Shown piece by piece: positions 24,098-33,589 of a stretch of DNA of 64,000 nucleotides. Every line of letters begins with the position of its first letter. Within the stretch, counting starts at the first letter, position 1. The notes under the pieces were generated by a model that was not told the DNA's origin, did not search any database, and saw only the letters and a program-made list of their open reading frames with translations. The DNA is taken from assembly GCA_949299535.1 (NCBI GenBank), contig CASGAQ010000006.1, forward strand, positions 1 to 64,000. Direction: 5' to 3'. The translations under genes and the position numbers were made by a program. This stretch comes from an uncultured Eubacteriales bacterium (GTDB taxonomy: Bacteria; Bacillota; Clostridia; Oscillospirales; CAG-272).

Positions 24098-24126
24098 ATT
24101 ATAGTACAATTTACAGAATCTTTCAA
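24098..24126 (-). promoter_or_regulatory. Promoter of uxuA-kdgA-kdgK
   Basis: On the minus strand TTGAAA (24121-24126), a 17-bp spacer, and TATAAT (24098-24103). In the leader, CATAA and TTATG six bases apart (about 24062-24077) form a small dyad that could be an operator. The rest of the 417-bp gap (24127-24350) is AT-rich and holds no gene that I can see. Confidence 0.7.
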
Positions 24127-24350
24127 CATAAAAATATAAATTTCCTTGCATTTCGGAAAATAAAACAAAAATATTTTCGCTTTTCAAAAAATTCAGCCCT
24201 ATTACACGCGCCATAACGCGTTTTTGGCAAAAACTCAGATACATATCCAAAGCTTATTGCGACAAATATTTTATCACTTTCATTTAAAAACCGCAAGTAT
24301 TTGTCAAACAATTATTTTTATGCTTCCCATGACAAAAATCCGAAAAAACA

Positions 24351-24379
24351 TTGACTTAAAAGCAATATTAATGTATTAT
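24351..24379 (+). promoter_or_regulatory. Promoter of ychF
   Basis: TTGACT (24351-24356), a 17-bp spacer and TATTAT (24374-24379), about 75 bp before the ychF start. Confidence 0.6.
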
Positions 24380-24453
24380 ATAATAGAATATATCCGAAAA
24401 ACAAACTATTCGGAACAAAAAATATCAAAAGATTTAAGAAGGAATTTTTATAT

Positions 24454-25548
24454 ATGAAACTTGGCATCGTAGGCCTGCCTAACGTAGGCAAAAGCACGCT
24501 GTTCAACGCGATAACAAACGCAGGAGCACAGGCGGCTAACTTCCCTTTCTGTACCATAGACCCGAACGTCGGCATGGTATCCGTTCCCGATGCGCGTCTT
24601 GATGCGCTTGCGGAAATGTATCATCCCGAAAAATATACGCCCGCAGTTATCGAATTTGTTGATATTGCAGGACTTGTAAAAGGCGCATCACAGGGCGAAG
24701 GACTCGGCAATAAGTTTCTTTCTCATATTCGTGAAACAGACGCTATAATCCATCTTGTACGCTGTTTCCCAAATTCAAACGTAATACACGTTGACGGAAA
24801 CGTAGACCCAATGCGAGATATCGAAACAGTAAATCTCGAACTTATATTCTCAGACCTTGAAGTCTTGGACAGAAAAATCGCAAGAGTTGAAAAAGACCTT
24901 AAAGGCGACAAAACGCTCGCAGTCGAACTCGCTTTCCTCAAAACGGTAAAAACAACTCTTGAAGAAGGCAAGTGCGTTCGTTCCATGACTCTTTCCGACG
25001 AAGAACGCGAAATGCTCTCAGACGTGGCGCTTCTCACTCTCAAACCCGTTATTTACGTTGCAAACATAGGAGAAGATCAGCTTTCCGAAGACTTCTCCTC
25101 TACGGATACATATAAGACACTTGAAGCTCACGCAAAAAGCGAAGGTTCCGAGCTTCTCACAATATGCGCTCAGATAGAAGCGGAACTTGCGGAACTTTCC
25201 GGAGATGACAAAAAAGCTTTTCTCGACGATTTGGGTATAAAAGAAAGCGGTCTTGATTCCCTCATCAAAGCAAGCTATAAACTTCTCGGATACATCAGCT
25301 TCCTCACGGCAGGTCCCAAGGAAGTTCGCGCATGGACCATAGTAAAAGGCACAAAAGCGCCTCAGGCGGCAGGAAAGATACATTCCGATATGGAAAGAGG
25401 ATTCATCCGCGCAGAAGTAATCTCGTTTGACGACCTTATGAAATGCGGATCCATGACTGCGGCAAAAGAAAAAGGTCTTATACGCAGCGAAGGAAAAGAT
25501 TATGTTTTCCGCGACGGCGATATAGTTGTCATAAGATTCAATGTGTAA
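24454..25548 (+). CDS. ychF: Redox-regulated ATPase YchF (Obg family)
   Basis: A 364-residue cytoplasmic P-loop protein of the Obg-like family that prefers ATP. The G1 motif GLPNVGKSTLFNAIT (about 6-20), the switch region PFCTIDPNVG and the G3 DIAGLVKGAS are clear. In the G4 position YVANIGED replaces the NKxD of GTPases, as usual for YchF. The C-terminal TGS domain runs from about 280. AGAAGGA lies before the ATG. Confidence 0.95.
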   Translation: MKLGIVGLPNVGKSTLFNAITNAGAQAANFPFCTIDPNVGMVSVPDARLDALAEMYHPEKYTPAVIEFVDIAGLVKGASQGEGLGNKFLSHIRETDAIIHLVRCFPNSNVIHVDGNVDPMRDIETVNLELIFSDLEVLDRKIARVEKDLKGDKTLAVELAFLKTVKTTLEEGKCVRSMTLSDEEREMLSDVALLTLKPVIYVANIGEDQLSEDFSSTDTYKTLEAHAKSEGSELLTICAQIEAELAELSGDDKKAFLDDLGIKESGLDSLIKASYKLLGYISFLTAGPKEVRAWTIVKGTKAPQAAGKIHSDMERGFIRAEVISFDDLMKCGSMTAAKEKGLIRSEGKDYVFRDGDIVVIRFNV

Positions 25549-25597
25549 ATCGCTTTATAAATTTATAAAAACGATAAGAAATTAAAAATAAAAAAAC

Positions 25598-25620
25598 AGG
25601 CGGCTTGCCGCCTATTTTTT
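25598..25620 (+). terminator. Terminator between ychF and nfo
   Basis: AGGCGG/CCGCCT around CTTG, followed by ATTTTTT. The nfo ribosome binding site begins only a few bases later, so nfo probably depends partly on read-through. Confidence 0.75.
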
Positions 25621-25640
25621 ATACGGAGGTATAAATCATC

Positions 25641-26474
25641 ATGCTTAAAATAGGATGTCATCTTTCAGCTTCTGCAGGATATCTTGCAATGGGCGAAGCT
25701 GCAAAAAGTATCGGAGCAAATACATTCGCTTTTTTCACCCGCAACCCGCGCGGCGGAAGCGCAAAAGCCATTAACGAGAAGGATATCGCACGTTTTCTTG
25801 AATTTGCCGAGGATAACGGTATATCTTCTCTTGTGGCTCATTCTCCTTATACACTTAATCCATGTTCCGCAAAACCCGAACTTCGTGAATTTGCCCGCAG
25901 AACTATGGCAGACGATCTTGCAAGACTTGAATATACGCCGGGAAATTTCTATAACTTTCACCCCGGTTCGCATACCGGTCAGGGAGAAGATATAGGTATA
26001 AACCAATGCGCCGATATGCTCAACAGCATAATCACCGATGAACAGTCCACAACGATACTCATCGAAACAATGTCAGGAAAAGGCTCCGAAATATGCGGTG
26101 ATTTTTCCCATGTGTCGCGTATCATATCAATGGTAGAACGCAAAGATAAAATTGGCGTATGCCTTGACACCTGCCATATCTGGGATGCCGGATACGATAT
26201 AGTAAATAACCTCGACGGCGTTATATCCGAATTCGACAAGATAATAGGACTTAAAAATCTCAAAGCGATACATCTTAACGACAGCCTTAATCAACGCGGC
26301 TCTCACAAAGACAGACACGCGAAAATAGGAGAAGGATACATCGGCAAAGAGGCGCTTTTCCAAGTTATAAATCATGAAGCGCTCTGCAATCTTCCCTTCA
26401 TTCTCGAAACTCCAAACGATATGGAAGGCTATAAAAATGAGATATCAATATTGCGTGAAGCATATCTTCATTGA
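25641..26474 (+). CDS. nfo: Endonuclease IV
   Basis: A 277-residue AP endonuclease in base-excision repair. The trinuclear zinc-site motifs are all visible: [58 protein letters not shown] (in part) and the final ETPND. The length matches the family. CGGAGG lies about 12 nt before the ATG. Confidence 0.94.
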   Translation: MLKIGCHLSASAGYLAMGEAAKSIGANTFAFFTRNPRGGSAKAINEKDIARFLEFAEDNGISSLVAHSPYTLNPCSAKPELREFARRTMADDLARLEYTPGNFYNFHPGSHTGQGEDIGINQCADMLNSIITDEQSTTILIETMSGKGSEICGDFSHVSRIISMVERKDKIGVCLDTCHIWDAGYDIVNNLDGVISEFDKIIGLKNLKAIHLNDSLNQRGSHKDRHAKIGEGYIGKEALFQVINHEALCNLPFILETPNDMEGYKNEISILREAYLH

Positions 26475-26483
26475 TTCCTGAAC

Positions 26484-28598
26484 TTAGAAATCAAATACGA
26501 CCTTTTTCTCTTCATCAAGCTTCAAAAATGCGTCGAACGGAGTTCCTTTTTTTGATATGAAGCCTTTTATTTTGGAACTCCTTCCTGTTTCCAGAAGCAA
26601 TTTTGCATTGGACAAAGAAACAGCACGCTTGCATATATAAAAGTTGATCCTGAAATTACATCCGTTCTTATATCCCGTACACCCATAACTGAATTTGCCG
26701 CGCACGACATCAGAGCCACACAACGGACATTTACCGACAATTTGACCGTAAAAGCCCGTATCTTCATCTGTTTCGGGCGCGGCTTCTTTTTTTTCAAACA
26801 CCTTTGCGATCTCTTCTTCGGCAAGACGGACACTCTCGTCAACGCTCATCTTTCCTCTGTAAACGGCTTTGAGCGCCTTACCGAGTTCGCTCGTCTTATA
26901 TTTATCCATCGAAATATTCATGCGAGACAGTGAATCTATCATAAATTTTCCGCCCGGCAAAATGGTATATACATCCTTTTTAAGAGCAATATATCCGCTC
27001 TTTTTTGCGTTGTCTATGATTCCGGTGCGCGTAGCTTCAGTACCGAGTTCCAACCCCTCGAAAACGGCACGATAATCTTCTTCATCGTTTTGTTCTCTGT
27101 CCTCATCTGAGTTTTGAGCAGATTGGCTCTTATCATCTTTAAACGGATTTTTCAGATAATTATTAAGAGTTTCTATCGTGTAATGCTTGGGCGGATTCGT
27201 CTCTTTTTCAACGGGTTTGAAATCGACATTTACCGCGTCTCCTTTGTCAAGATTGGGCAGTATCTTGTCTTTTTGAGTGTAATCGTCGTATTTCGTCCAA
27301 CCTGGCTCTTTTATGACGACGCCTTTCAAGGTAAATGTTTCATAGTCCCCGACAGCTATCTTCATCTCCGTTTTTTCCACAATACAGTCTTCGGAGCAAA
27401 ATACCGCAACAAAGCGACGCATTATCGTAGAATAAACTATTTTTTCATCTTCCGTAAGAGAACTTTTCTGCGGTATTTTATATGTTGGAGTAAGTGCTGA
27501 GTGCGATTCTATTTTCGAATCGTCAAAAATAGTCTTTTTGTTTTTGAACTCTACCGGATATCCCAGCTTTTTGACGTTCTCTATTATGCTTTTTATTTTT
27601 CCCTGCTCTGCCGAAGCAAGATATTCGGAGTTCGTTCTCGGATATGTTACATAACCTTTTTCATAAAGTCCCTGTAATACGGAAAGGCTCGTTTCCATTG
27701 ACATTTTATGTTTTTTGCCCAGCACATTTTGAAGTTTTGTCAGCGAATAAAGTTTTCCCGGAGCAAGCGTATCCCGCTTCACCTTTTTACTCACTACAAC
27801 TCCTTGAACAGCATTATATTTTCCGCAAAGTTCGAACGCCTTTTCATATTCTTCCTTCTTGAATTTGTTTTTTGAAATAAGCTCTACCGATTCGCCCTTT
27901 GTTTTTTCATTGCTTGATAAAGCATAATAAATTTCCGGAACAAACTCATTTATCGCTCTGTCTCTGTCGTATACGGCTTTTACTATCGGCACGATCACTC
28001 GACCTACTCTCATAAGAGTTCCTGTTTTTAACGTTGCGTAACGTGTAAGATTAACGCCGTAAAGCCAATCAATATATGTTCTTGCCAAACCTTCGTTCGC
28101 AAGATTATCGTATTCATTTTCATCTTTCATCTCCGAAAGAGCCTGTGCTACGGTCTGCGGCGTCTGATCAGGAAGCCAAAGTCGAAGAAATTTTTTGTCT
28201 TTAACGCCGGTTTGTTCAACGCAAAGGCGAACTATTATCTCTCCTTCGCGGTCTGCGTCTCCGGCATTTATTATAGTATCAACATCTTTGCGCGTGCAAA
28301 GTGTTTTTATAAGTTCAAACTGTTTTTCAACTCCGGCATCAGGCTTTTTGTCATCTCCCATCTTGAGTTTGAATTTAAATTCGTCGGGAAAACACGGCAA
28401 TCCTTCCATGCTCCACTTCACTTTTTCTCCGTTTTTTCCGTAATAATCCTCGATATCACAAAGAGAAAAAAGATGGCCGAACGCCCATGTGACTATATAC
28501 TCATCGTTTTCAAAATATCCCTGCCGTCTGCTCATCTCACCTATGCCTGCGACGATATTTCGCGCCAGACTCGGCTTTTCGGCTATAATAAGTTTCAT
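26484..28598 (-). CDS. topB: DNA topoisomerase III
   Basis: A type IA topoisomerase of 704 residues. The Toprim domain starts with KLIIAEKPSLARNIVAGIG and holds NAGDADREGE; the active-site tyrosine lies in EKGYVTYPRTNSEYL. The C-terminal CPLCGSDVVRGKFSYGC is a zinc-ribbon repeat. TopB-type enzymes resolve replication and recombination intermediates. The ATG at 28598 has AGGAGAT 6 nt upstream. It ends 10 nt from the convergent nfo, with no terminator seen between them. Confidence 0.94.
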   Translation of the reverse strand: MKLIIAEKPSLARNIVAGIGEMSRRQGYFENDEYIVTWAFGHLFSLCDIEDYYGKNGEKVKWSMEGLPCFPDEFKFKLKMGDDKKPDAGVEKQFELIKTLCTRKDVDTIINAGDADREGEIIVRLCVEQTGVKDKKFLRLWLPDQTPQTVAQALSEMKDENEYDNLANEGLARTYIDWLYGVNLTRYATLKTGTLMRVGRVIVPIVKAVYDRDRAINEFVPEIYYALSSNEKTKGESVELISKNKFKKEEYEKAFELCGKYNAVQGVVVSKKVKRDTLAPGKLYSLTKLQNVLGKKHKMSMETSLSVLQGLYEKGYVTYPRTNSEYLASAEQGKIKSIIENVKKLGYPVEFKNKKTIFDDSKIESHSALTPTYKIPQKSSLTEDEKIVYSTIMRRFVAVFCSEDCIVEKTEMKIAVGDYETFTLKGVVIKEPGWTKYDDYTQKDKILPNLDKGDAVNVDFKPVEKETNPPKHYTIETLNNYLKNPFKDDKSQSAQNSDEDREQNDEEDYRAVFEGLELGTEATRTGIIDNAKKSGYIALKKDVYTILPGGKFMIDSLSRMNISMDKYKTSELGKALKAVYRGKMSVDESVRLAEEEIAKVFEKKEAAPETDEDTGFYGQIVGKCPLCGSDVVRGKFSYGCTGYKNGCNFRINFYICKRAVSLSNAKLLLETGRSSKIKGFISKKGTPFDAFLKLDEEKKVVFDF

Positions 28599-28780
28599 TT
28601 TATATCTCCTCATGAATAAACATGGTTTTTATATTTTAACATATAATCCCGCAACGTGCAATACCCGCTTTATTCACATAAATTTGAAATAAAAAAGCAG
28701 CATACCCGATAAAAATCTTAACAAGTACACTGCCGATCGATTCATATATTTTTATTATAAACTATTTTTATTATAAACAA

Positions 28781-28814
28781 AAAAAATGAAAAAAACCAAG
28801 AACTTTCTCGGTTT
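28781..28814 (-). terminator. Terminator of the tRNA cluster
   Basis: On the minus strand AAACCGAGAA pairs with TTCTTGGTTT (one G-U pair), followed by TTTTTTCATTTTTTT. Confidence 0.75.
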
Positions 28815-28833
28815 CTTTCTGTGGATTCTATTA

Positions 28834-28911
28834 TGGGGTGGGTAACCGGGTTCGAACCGACGACCTCCAGGGCCACAACCTGGCGCTCTAACCAGCTGAG
28901 CTATACCCACC
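28834..28911 (-). tRNA. tRNA-His (anticodon GTG)
   Basis: Acceptor stem GTGGGTA/TACCCAC, anticodon loop TTGTGGC (anticodon GTG), T arm GGTTCGAACC and encoded CCA. The extra G at -1 (28911) faces C73, the identity feature of tRNA-His. Confidence 0.96.
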
Positions 28912-28916
28912 ATATA

Positions 28917-28993
28917 TGGCGTGCCTTGGGGGATTCGAACCCTCGACCTACTGCTTAGAAGGCAGTTGCTCTATCCAGCTGAGCTAAAGGCAC
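28917..28993 (-). tRNA. tRNA-Arg (anticodon TCT)
   Basis: Acceptor stem GTGCCTT/AAGGCAC, D arm AGCTCAGCTGGATAGAGC, anticodon loop CTTCTAA (anticodon TCT), T arm GGTTCGAATCC and encoded CCA. Five bases separate it from tRNA-His. Confidence 0.96.
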
Positions 28994-28998
28994 AAAAT

Positions 28999-29072
28999 TG
29001 GAGCGGATGATGGGAATCGAACCCACATAACCAGCTTGGAAGGCTGGTGTTCTACCACTGAACTACACCCGC
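28999..29072 (-). tRNA. tRNA-Gly (anticodon TCC)
   Basis: Acceptor stem GCGGGTG/CATCCGC (one wobble), anticodon loop CTTCCAA (anticodon TCC), T arm GGTTCGATTCC and encoded CCA. It is the first gene of the Gly-Arg-His cluster read on the minus strand. Confidence 0.96.
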
Positions 29073-29175
29073 AAAGCCGCTCTTATCGAGCGCCTAATCA
29101 TAATACCACAAGTGGTTTGTTTTGTCAATAGTTTTTCAGATATTTTTTATTTTTTATTTTTTATTTTTAAATCAT

Positions 29176-29820
29176 TTATCCTTCCGCCATAAGTTTAAAA
29201 AGCTCTCTGTGAAATTCAAACGATTCTACCTCTTTCGGATCTTTTTTTATATCCGGCGAAATTTTATAAGGCGCTATCTTCAGCACCATTACAATGTCGT
29301 CTTCTACCCATTCCATTCCGGGAGAGTTTTTGCAAAACTCCGTTTCCGAAAAACGAACGGCATACTCATCATAGGCAATATCGGATACATCATAATCAAA
29401 TATTCTGGAGAGCTCCTCAAAAGAACCCGAATCCTTATAAAGCTCATATACTTCCGCGTCCATCAAATATATATAGTATGTCTGAGAGATAAGCACCGAA
29501 AGAGTTTCTCTGGCCATAGCATTTATCTGATTCTTATATATGTTTTCCGGATCCGAAATATATGCGACTTTCTCAAAATTGACGACTGTTTTTTCATCAC
29601 CGTTAGAATCAAGCCCGGTTTTCTCAAAAGCCCTCTTTATATCCTGATAATTTGTTTCCGTTATCTCAGTTTCACCGACATACCTTATATGCATGTCATA
29701 ATTTTCTTTTGACAACATTTGCGATACGCATATCGCAACAACGACGGCAAAAAATGATATTATTATCACCGGCCATTTATAATGATACCAAAAATTCTCG
29801 ATCCATTTTTTTACTTTCAC
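29176..29820 (-). CDS. Single-pass membrane protein of unknown function
   Basis: A 214-residue protein with a short cytoplasmic segment (VKKWIENFWYHYKW), one transmembrane helix (PVIIISFFAVVVAICVSQML, about 16-35) and an extracytoplasmic domain of about 175 acidic residues. No motif was recognised. The N-terminal WYHYKW-then-helix pattern is common among Clostridia membrane proteins near the cell envelope. Confidence 0.65.
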   Translation of the reverse strand: MKVKKWIENFWYHYKWPVIIISFFAVVVAICVSQMLSKENYDMHIRYVGETEITETNYQDIKRAFEKTGLDSNGDEKTVVNFEKVAYISDPENIYKNQINAMARETLSVLISQTYYIYLMDAEVYELYKDSGSFEELSRIFDYDVSDIAYDEYAVRFSETEFCKNSPGMEWVEDDIVMVLKIAPYKISPDIKKDPKEVESFEFHRELFKLMAEG

Positions 29821-30113
29821 GCTGTTTCTCCGTGCATTACCAGATTTTAATTCAGAACATGGTTTTTATCGAAAAGTCCGATATAAAAGTTGCCGCAAAG
29901 TACCGATCTTTCAAAAACAACCGTGACATAAGCAAATTTGTTTCAAAATCATCAGGCATATATGCAGCGTGTCTTTATTACTTTTAAAGTTTTGAACCGT
30001 TGAATAAAATATAACAAATCAAATATAATGATTTTATTATACAAAGTCATGGATATTTTGTCAACAAGTAACAAATAAAAATAATGTAAATAACGGTATT
30101 CTGACTTTCTAAC

Positions 30114-30142
30114 TTGATTTCATGTGATTGATATGGTATAAT
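30114..30142 (+). promoter_or_regulatory. Promoter of the VUT transporter gene
   Basis: TTGATT (30114-30119), a 17-bp spacer and TATAAT (30137-30142). The 376-bp gap 29821-30196 otherwise shows only AT-rich DNA and an unsupported 42-codon frame. No preQ1 riboswitch was seen. Confidence 0.6.
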
Positions 30143-30196
30143 ATGTGCTTAAGAAATTATATATATTATGGCAAATAAAACGGAGAAAAACAGAAA

Positions 30197-30940
30197 ATGT
30201 CAAAAATAAAAGCATGGTTTCATAGAGAAAAAAAGGAAACAGCCATATTGCTGCGCTGTATTCCGGTGACAACAGTAACATTGTTTGTGGTGAGCGTGAT
30301 TTGCATGAATCTGCTTGCCAACAAGACATTGCTCCAACTTGACTGGATAGCGCTCGACGGAGGAATACTTATATCATGGCTGTCTTTTATGTGCATGGAT
30401 ATGATCACAAAACATTTCGGTCCCAAAGCATCAAATCGTATATCGGTACTCGCCGCCGCCATCAATCTGCTGACCTGCCTCATTTTTTTTGTGGCAAGTA
30501 TAATTCCCTCTCAAGCTGATGATTACAGCGCATTCGACCGCATCTTCGGAGGCACTTGGTTCATTCTGCTGGGCAGTACTGTGGCTTTCTTGTCCTCCGC
30601 ATTTATAAATAACAGGCTCAACTGGATGATAGGTACCGCTTTTCGAAAACATCCCGAAGGAAAACCGGCCTATGCAATGCGCGCCTATGTTTCGACTTTT
30701 ATAGCTCAGTTTTTGGATAACTTTATCTTTTCCCTCATTGTTTTTGTCGGATTCGCTCCTATATTTTGGGACGGATTCAGTTGGACTGTACTGCAATGTG
30801 CAATGTGCGCGCTGACAGGAGCTGTTGCGGAACTTATCATGGAGGTAGCATTTTCTCCCATAGGTTACCGCATAGTGAGATCTTGGAAGGCAAACGCCGT
30901 AGGTAAAGAATATTTAGAATATTTAGATAAGAGAGGATAA
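30197..30940 (+). CDS. VUT-family transporter (queuosine-precursor type)
   Basis: A 247-residue inner-membrane protein with about six helices. The family pattern is visible in MDMITKHFGPKASNRI after helix 2 and FIAQFLDNFIFSLIVFVG in a later helix. VUT proteins such as YhhQ import queuosine precursors. The RBS is weak (GGAGAAA about 10 nt upstream). It precedes an SDR gene by 10 nt, so the two form an operon. The QueG-like gene is 19 kb away, so a queuosine link is suggestive only. Confidence 0.8.
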   Translation: MSKIKAWFHREKKETAILLRCIPVTTVTLFVVSVICMNLLANKTLLQLDWIALDGGILISWLSFMCMDMITKHFGPKASNRISVLAAAINLLTCLIFFVASIIPSQADDYSAFDRIFGGTWFILLGSTVAFLSSAFINNRLNWMIGTAFRKHPEGKPAYAMRAYVSTFIAQFLDNFIFSLIVFVGFAPIFWDGFSWTVLQCAMCALTGAVAELIMEVAFSPIGYRIVRSWKANAVGKEYLEYLDKRG

Positions 30941-30950
30941 TTATATAAAT

Positions 30951-31604
30951 ATGAATGTTTTGATAACAGGAACAACTCGGGGTATCGGAAAAGCAATAGC
31001 TCAGCTTTTCCTTGATAAAGGTCATACTGTGTTCGGGATAGACCGTCAACCATCGAGCATATATCACAATCATTATACACATTATATTTGCGATGTGCGC
31101 GACTTCGAACATCTCCCCGCTATTTCTGATATTCATATTCTTATCAACAATGCAGGCACACAAAACGAGCAAGACATAGATATAAACTTAAAGGCACTCA
31201 TACATTTGACCGAAACTTACGGTGTCCGCGAAGGGATACGCTCCATACTTAATATCGGCTCGGCAAGCGCACATACCGGTTCGGAATTTCCCGAATATTG
31301 CGCCAGCAAGGGCGGAGTGATGGCTTATACAAAAAATGTGGCACTGAGAGTTGCTCCTTTCGGCGCTATCTGCAATAGTTTAGATCCCGGAGGTGTTCTC
31401 ACCCCTCTTAATGACTGCGTTGTAAACGATACGGAATTATGGGCGCAGATAATGGACGAAACACCGCTCAAACGCTGGGCAACACCTGAGGAGATAGCCG
31501 AATGGGCATACTTTCTTACAGTTCGCAACACTTTTTGCACCGGTCAAAGCATACTTGTTGACGGCGGTGAATCAATCAACTATAACTTTGTATGGAAATC
31601 ATGA
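30951..31604 (+). CDS. Short-chain dehydrogenase/reductase
   Basis: A 217-residue SDR, slightly shorter than the usual 240-250. It has the cofactor motif TGTTRGIGKAIAQLF (residues 7-21), HILINNAGT, the catalytic Ser in NIGSASAHTG, YCASKGG (Tyr-x-x-x-Lys), and the C-terminal GQSILVDGGES. It uses NAD(P)H; the substrate is unknown. It starts 10 nt after the VUT gene. Confidence 0.88.
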   Translation: MNVLITGTTRGIGKAIAQLFLDKGHTVFGIDRQPSSIYHNHYTHYICDVRDFEHLPAISDIHILINNAGTQNEQDIDINLKALIHLTETYGVREGIRSILNIGSASAHTGSEFPEYCASKGGVMAYTKNVALRVAPFGAICNSLDPGGVLTPLNDCVVNDTELWAQIMDETPLKRWATPEEIAEWAYFLTVRNTFCTGQSILVDGGESINYNFVWKS

Positions 31605-31785
31605 AAAATAATATATCTTAAAACAATATATCTTTTAATAGATAAATTTATTTATTATTTCCTTGTTCTTTATATCATTGAAAGAACATTGACAAAGTTA
31701 TACATACTCAAATTCTGCTATATAGTTGGAACGCAACACAGGGAAAGAATAACAAACACAGATATCAATAAACTAAATTCTTTAT

Positions 31786-31814
31786 TTGACATTTTATTGT
31801 TCCTTGTATATAGG
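31786..31814 (+). promoter_or_regulatory. Putative promoter of the gene at 31957
   Basis: TTGACA (31786-31791), a 17-bp spacer and TATAGG (31809-31814). It leaves a leader of about 135 nt. The rest of the 352-bp gap 31605-31956 is AT-rich with no gene seen. Confidence 0.5.
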
Positions 31815-31956
31815 TAACTTTAACAAGTAGAATATCATTGTTTTGTGTGGGTTCAGAAACATGGAAAGTCAATGTCAAAAAAGTTCCATCGACTGCTTCT
31901 CCAACATCGTTGCCAAATCAAACAAAATTTGTTCCGGAGGAAAGGTAAGGGTAATA

Positions 31957-32793
31957 ATGGCAAAAAAGAGAAAAAAGAAGGAACCGTTTAGTTTGCATGG
32001 CTTAGTTGGTTCTTATATTGAGTCATCCATAATCACAGCAATATTATACATAATAGGTGGAATAGTTTTTTTGATCCTTCCCGTTTTTTGGGAAGAAATC
32101 GAGAAAAGCTTGTTTATATTCCCGTGCATGGTGTGTATAGCCTTTTATCATCTGATAAAAGCTTTGACTGTTTATTATCCGGTATACAAAGAAACAAAAA
32201 ACATTCATCCCAAAAAAGCAGAAGAAGACAACATATACATCACTAAGATCAGGAAAACACATCATTCCGTGTCCAAGACCACGCGCCGAATCTCTTTTTA
32301 TACTATTTATTTCCGCAAGGGTAATGAAAAAGGAACTTATTATTACATCCCTCTGGAGCTTCACAATCAAGAATTGGAAAAACTCAAAAATCAAGACATC
32401 TGTGTCAGTGTTTATGAGGGAACGAAAATCATAAAATCCTACTCTCCGAAAGACGGCAAAGCTCACATCTCATCTCGATCTTTGATAACCAAAGCCAAAG
32501 AAAACGCAAGCGGATTATGGGCGGAGATTTTAGAGGTGCTTGAAACCGGGAAATTCGAAACCCTGTGGTCATCGGACATCGTGGTTGAATATTGCTTGCT
32601 CAATGTTTGCGGCGATATGATTGATATATCACTTAACAACAACGGAGACATCGTTTGCTTTAATTTGGATCAGGATAGTATTTATGTGAGTTACCCACAA
32701 AGTAATCGGGATGAAACCGCAGCACTTTCGGACTTTGCCGATATAGATGCTTTGCTTTCGTATATGCAAAAATGTGCGGATTCAATACCGTAA
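31957..32793 (+). CDS. Two-helix membrane protein of unknown function
   Basis: A 278-residue protein. A very basic N-terminus (AKKRKKKE) precedes two transmembrane helices (about 23-72), then a soluble domain of about 200 residues rich in Tyr and beta-strand-like segments. No motif was recognised. I start at ATG 31957, with GGAGG and AAGG upstream; upstream in-frame codons encode an unlike, Cys/Ser-rich stretch and lack a ribosome binding site. Confidence 0.65.
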   Translation: MAKKRKKKEPFSLHGLVGSYIESSIITAILYIIGGIVFLILPVFWEEIEKSLFIFPCMVCIAFYHLIKALTVYYPVYKETKNIHPKKAEEDNIYITKIRKTHHSVSKTTRRISFYTIYFRKGNEKGTYYYIPLELHNQELEKLKNQDICVSVYEGTKIIKSYSPKDGKAHISSRSLITKAKENASGLWAEILEVLETGKFETLWSSDIVVEYCLLNVCGDMIDISLNNNGDIVCFNLDQDSIYVSYPQSNRDETAALSDFADIDALLSYMQKCADSIP

Positions 32794-32875
32794 ACACAAC
32801 AAAAATCAACCATAAAATAATATACAATTCCGTTTGAACGTCCAACAGACAAGTGCAGAAATAGAAGGCGAAAAA

Positions 32876-32912
32876 ATACCTCCCATGTCAAAACATGGGA
32901 GGTATTTTTATT
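32876..32912. terminator. Bidirectional terminator
   Basis: ATACCTCCCATGT (32876-32888) pairs perfectly with ACATGGGAGGTAT (32893-32905) around CAAA, with A and T runs on the two sides. It separates convergent genes. Confidence 0.85.
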
Positions 32913-32947
32913 TTTACAGATTCCAAATAATTATGACAGTTTATTTA

Positions 32948-33589
32948 TCAATATCCCAAAGATTCATTTACAAGAATGATCTTTACTCTGTCTTTTTTTC
33001 TCTGTTTGGACATTACTGTATAGTTTATGCATATTCTGTCGTCCGAGTGACAGCCTTTAGGCATATTTCCGCCGTTTTCGAGAGATATACATTTGCCGAA
33101 CTCAGCACAATATGTCTTACAGCCCAAACGTTTGCAGTTAAGGGGCGCAGATATGGTCTTAACTCTTACCACAGCTTCATCCAGATCTTTAACTATTTTG
33201 TTCACACCTGCAACGATTATAATTTTCTTTGGTCCGAAAAGCAAGTTTGAAACGCGATTTGAGTTACCGTCTACATTATAAAGCTCGCCATCTTCAGTAA
33301 TGGCATTTGAGCTCGAAAGATAAACGTCGCAGCTCTGTGCGCGCATTACCATTTCCTCGCGTTCTTCAGCAGAAAGAGAAGCATCGTTTCTGTCAAGGTA
33401 AGTATAATTTCCAGCTTTTAAAGCGTCTATTATTCCACACTCGTTAAGAGTTACAGAGCCGCCGGAAGCACAGACCGAGCCTGCGGGTATCATATCCATA
33501 ACAAGTTTTCTCGCCTCTTCTGCATTTGCCGCAAAGAAGGTTTCCATATTATTCTTTTTAAGATTTTCGATAGTTCTTTCTATATTCAT
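32948..33589 (-). CDS. LUD-domain protein (LutB/LutC-like)
   Basis: A 213-residue protein with one LUD domain, as in the lactate-utilisation proteins. Family features are GSVCASGGSVTLNECGI, SSNAITEDGELYNVDGNSNR and KKIIIVAGVNKIV. No ferredoxin domain is attached. A C-terminal segment with four Cys (NCKRLGCKTYCAEFGKC) may bind a metal. Its ATG overlaps the glnS stop (ATGA), so it is translationally coupled to glnS. Confidence 0.85.
   Translation of the reverse strand: MNIERTIENLKKNNMETFFAANAEEARKLVMDMIPAGSVCASGGSVTLNECGIIDALKAGNYTYLDRNDASLSAEEREEMVMRAQSCDVYLSSSNAITEDGELYNVDGNSNRVSNLLFGPKKIIIVAGVNKIVKDLDEAVVRVKTISAPLNCKRLGCKTYCAEFGKCISLENGGNMPKGCHSDDRICINYTVMSKQRKKDRVKIILVNESLGY

Noticed and set aside
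21021..25548. DUF951 and ychF as one functional pair
   Set aside because: They are often neighbours in Firmicutes, but here they lie on opposite strands with the uxuA operon between them, so no local link can be claimed.
29861..29989. Small plus-strand gene of 42 codons
   Set aside because: Starts with ATG but has no ribosome binding site and no recognisable protein; it overlaps the upstream region of a divergent gene.
29821..30196. preQ1 riboswitch before the VUT transporter
   Set aside because: No stem with the A-rich tail expected for preQ1 classes; only a simple promoter is visible.
11327..30940. Queuosine salvage cluster (QueG-like and VUT genes)
   Set aside because: The two genes are 18 kb apart, the QueG-like protein lacks the QueG C-terminal region, and no tgt or queA is in the window.
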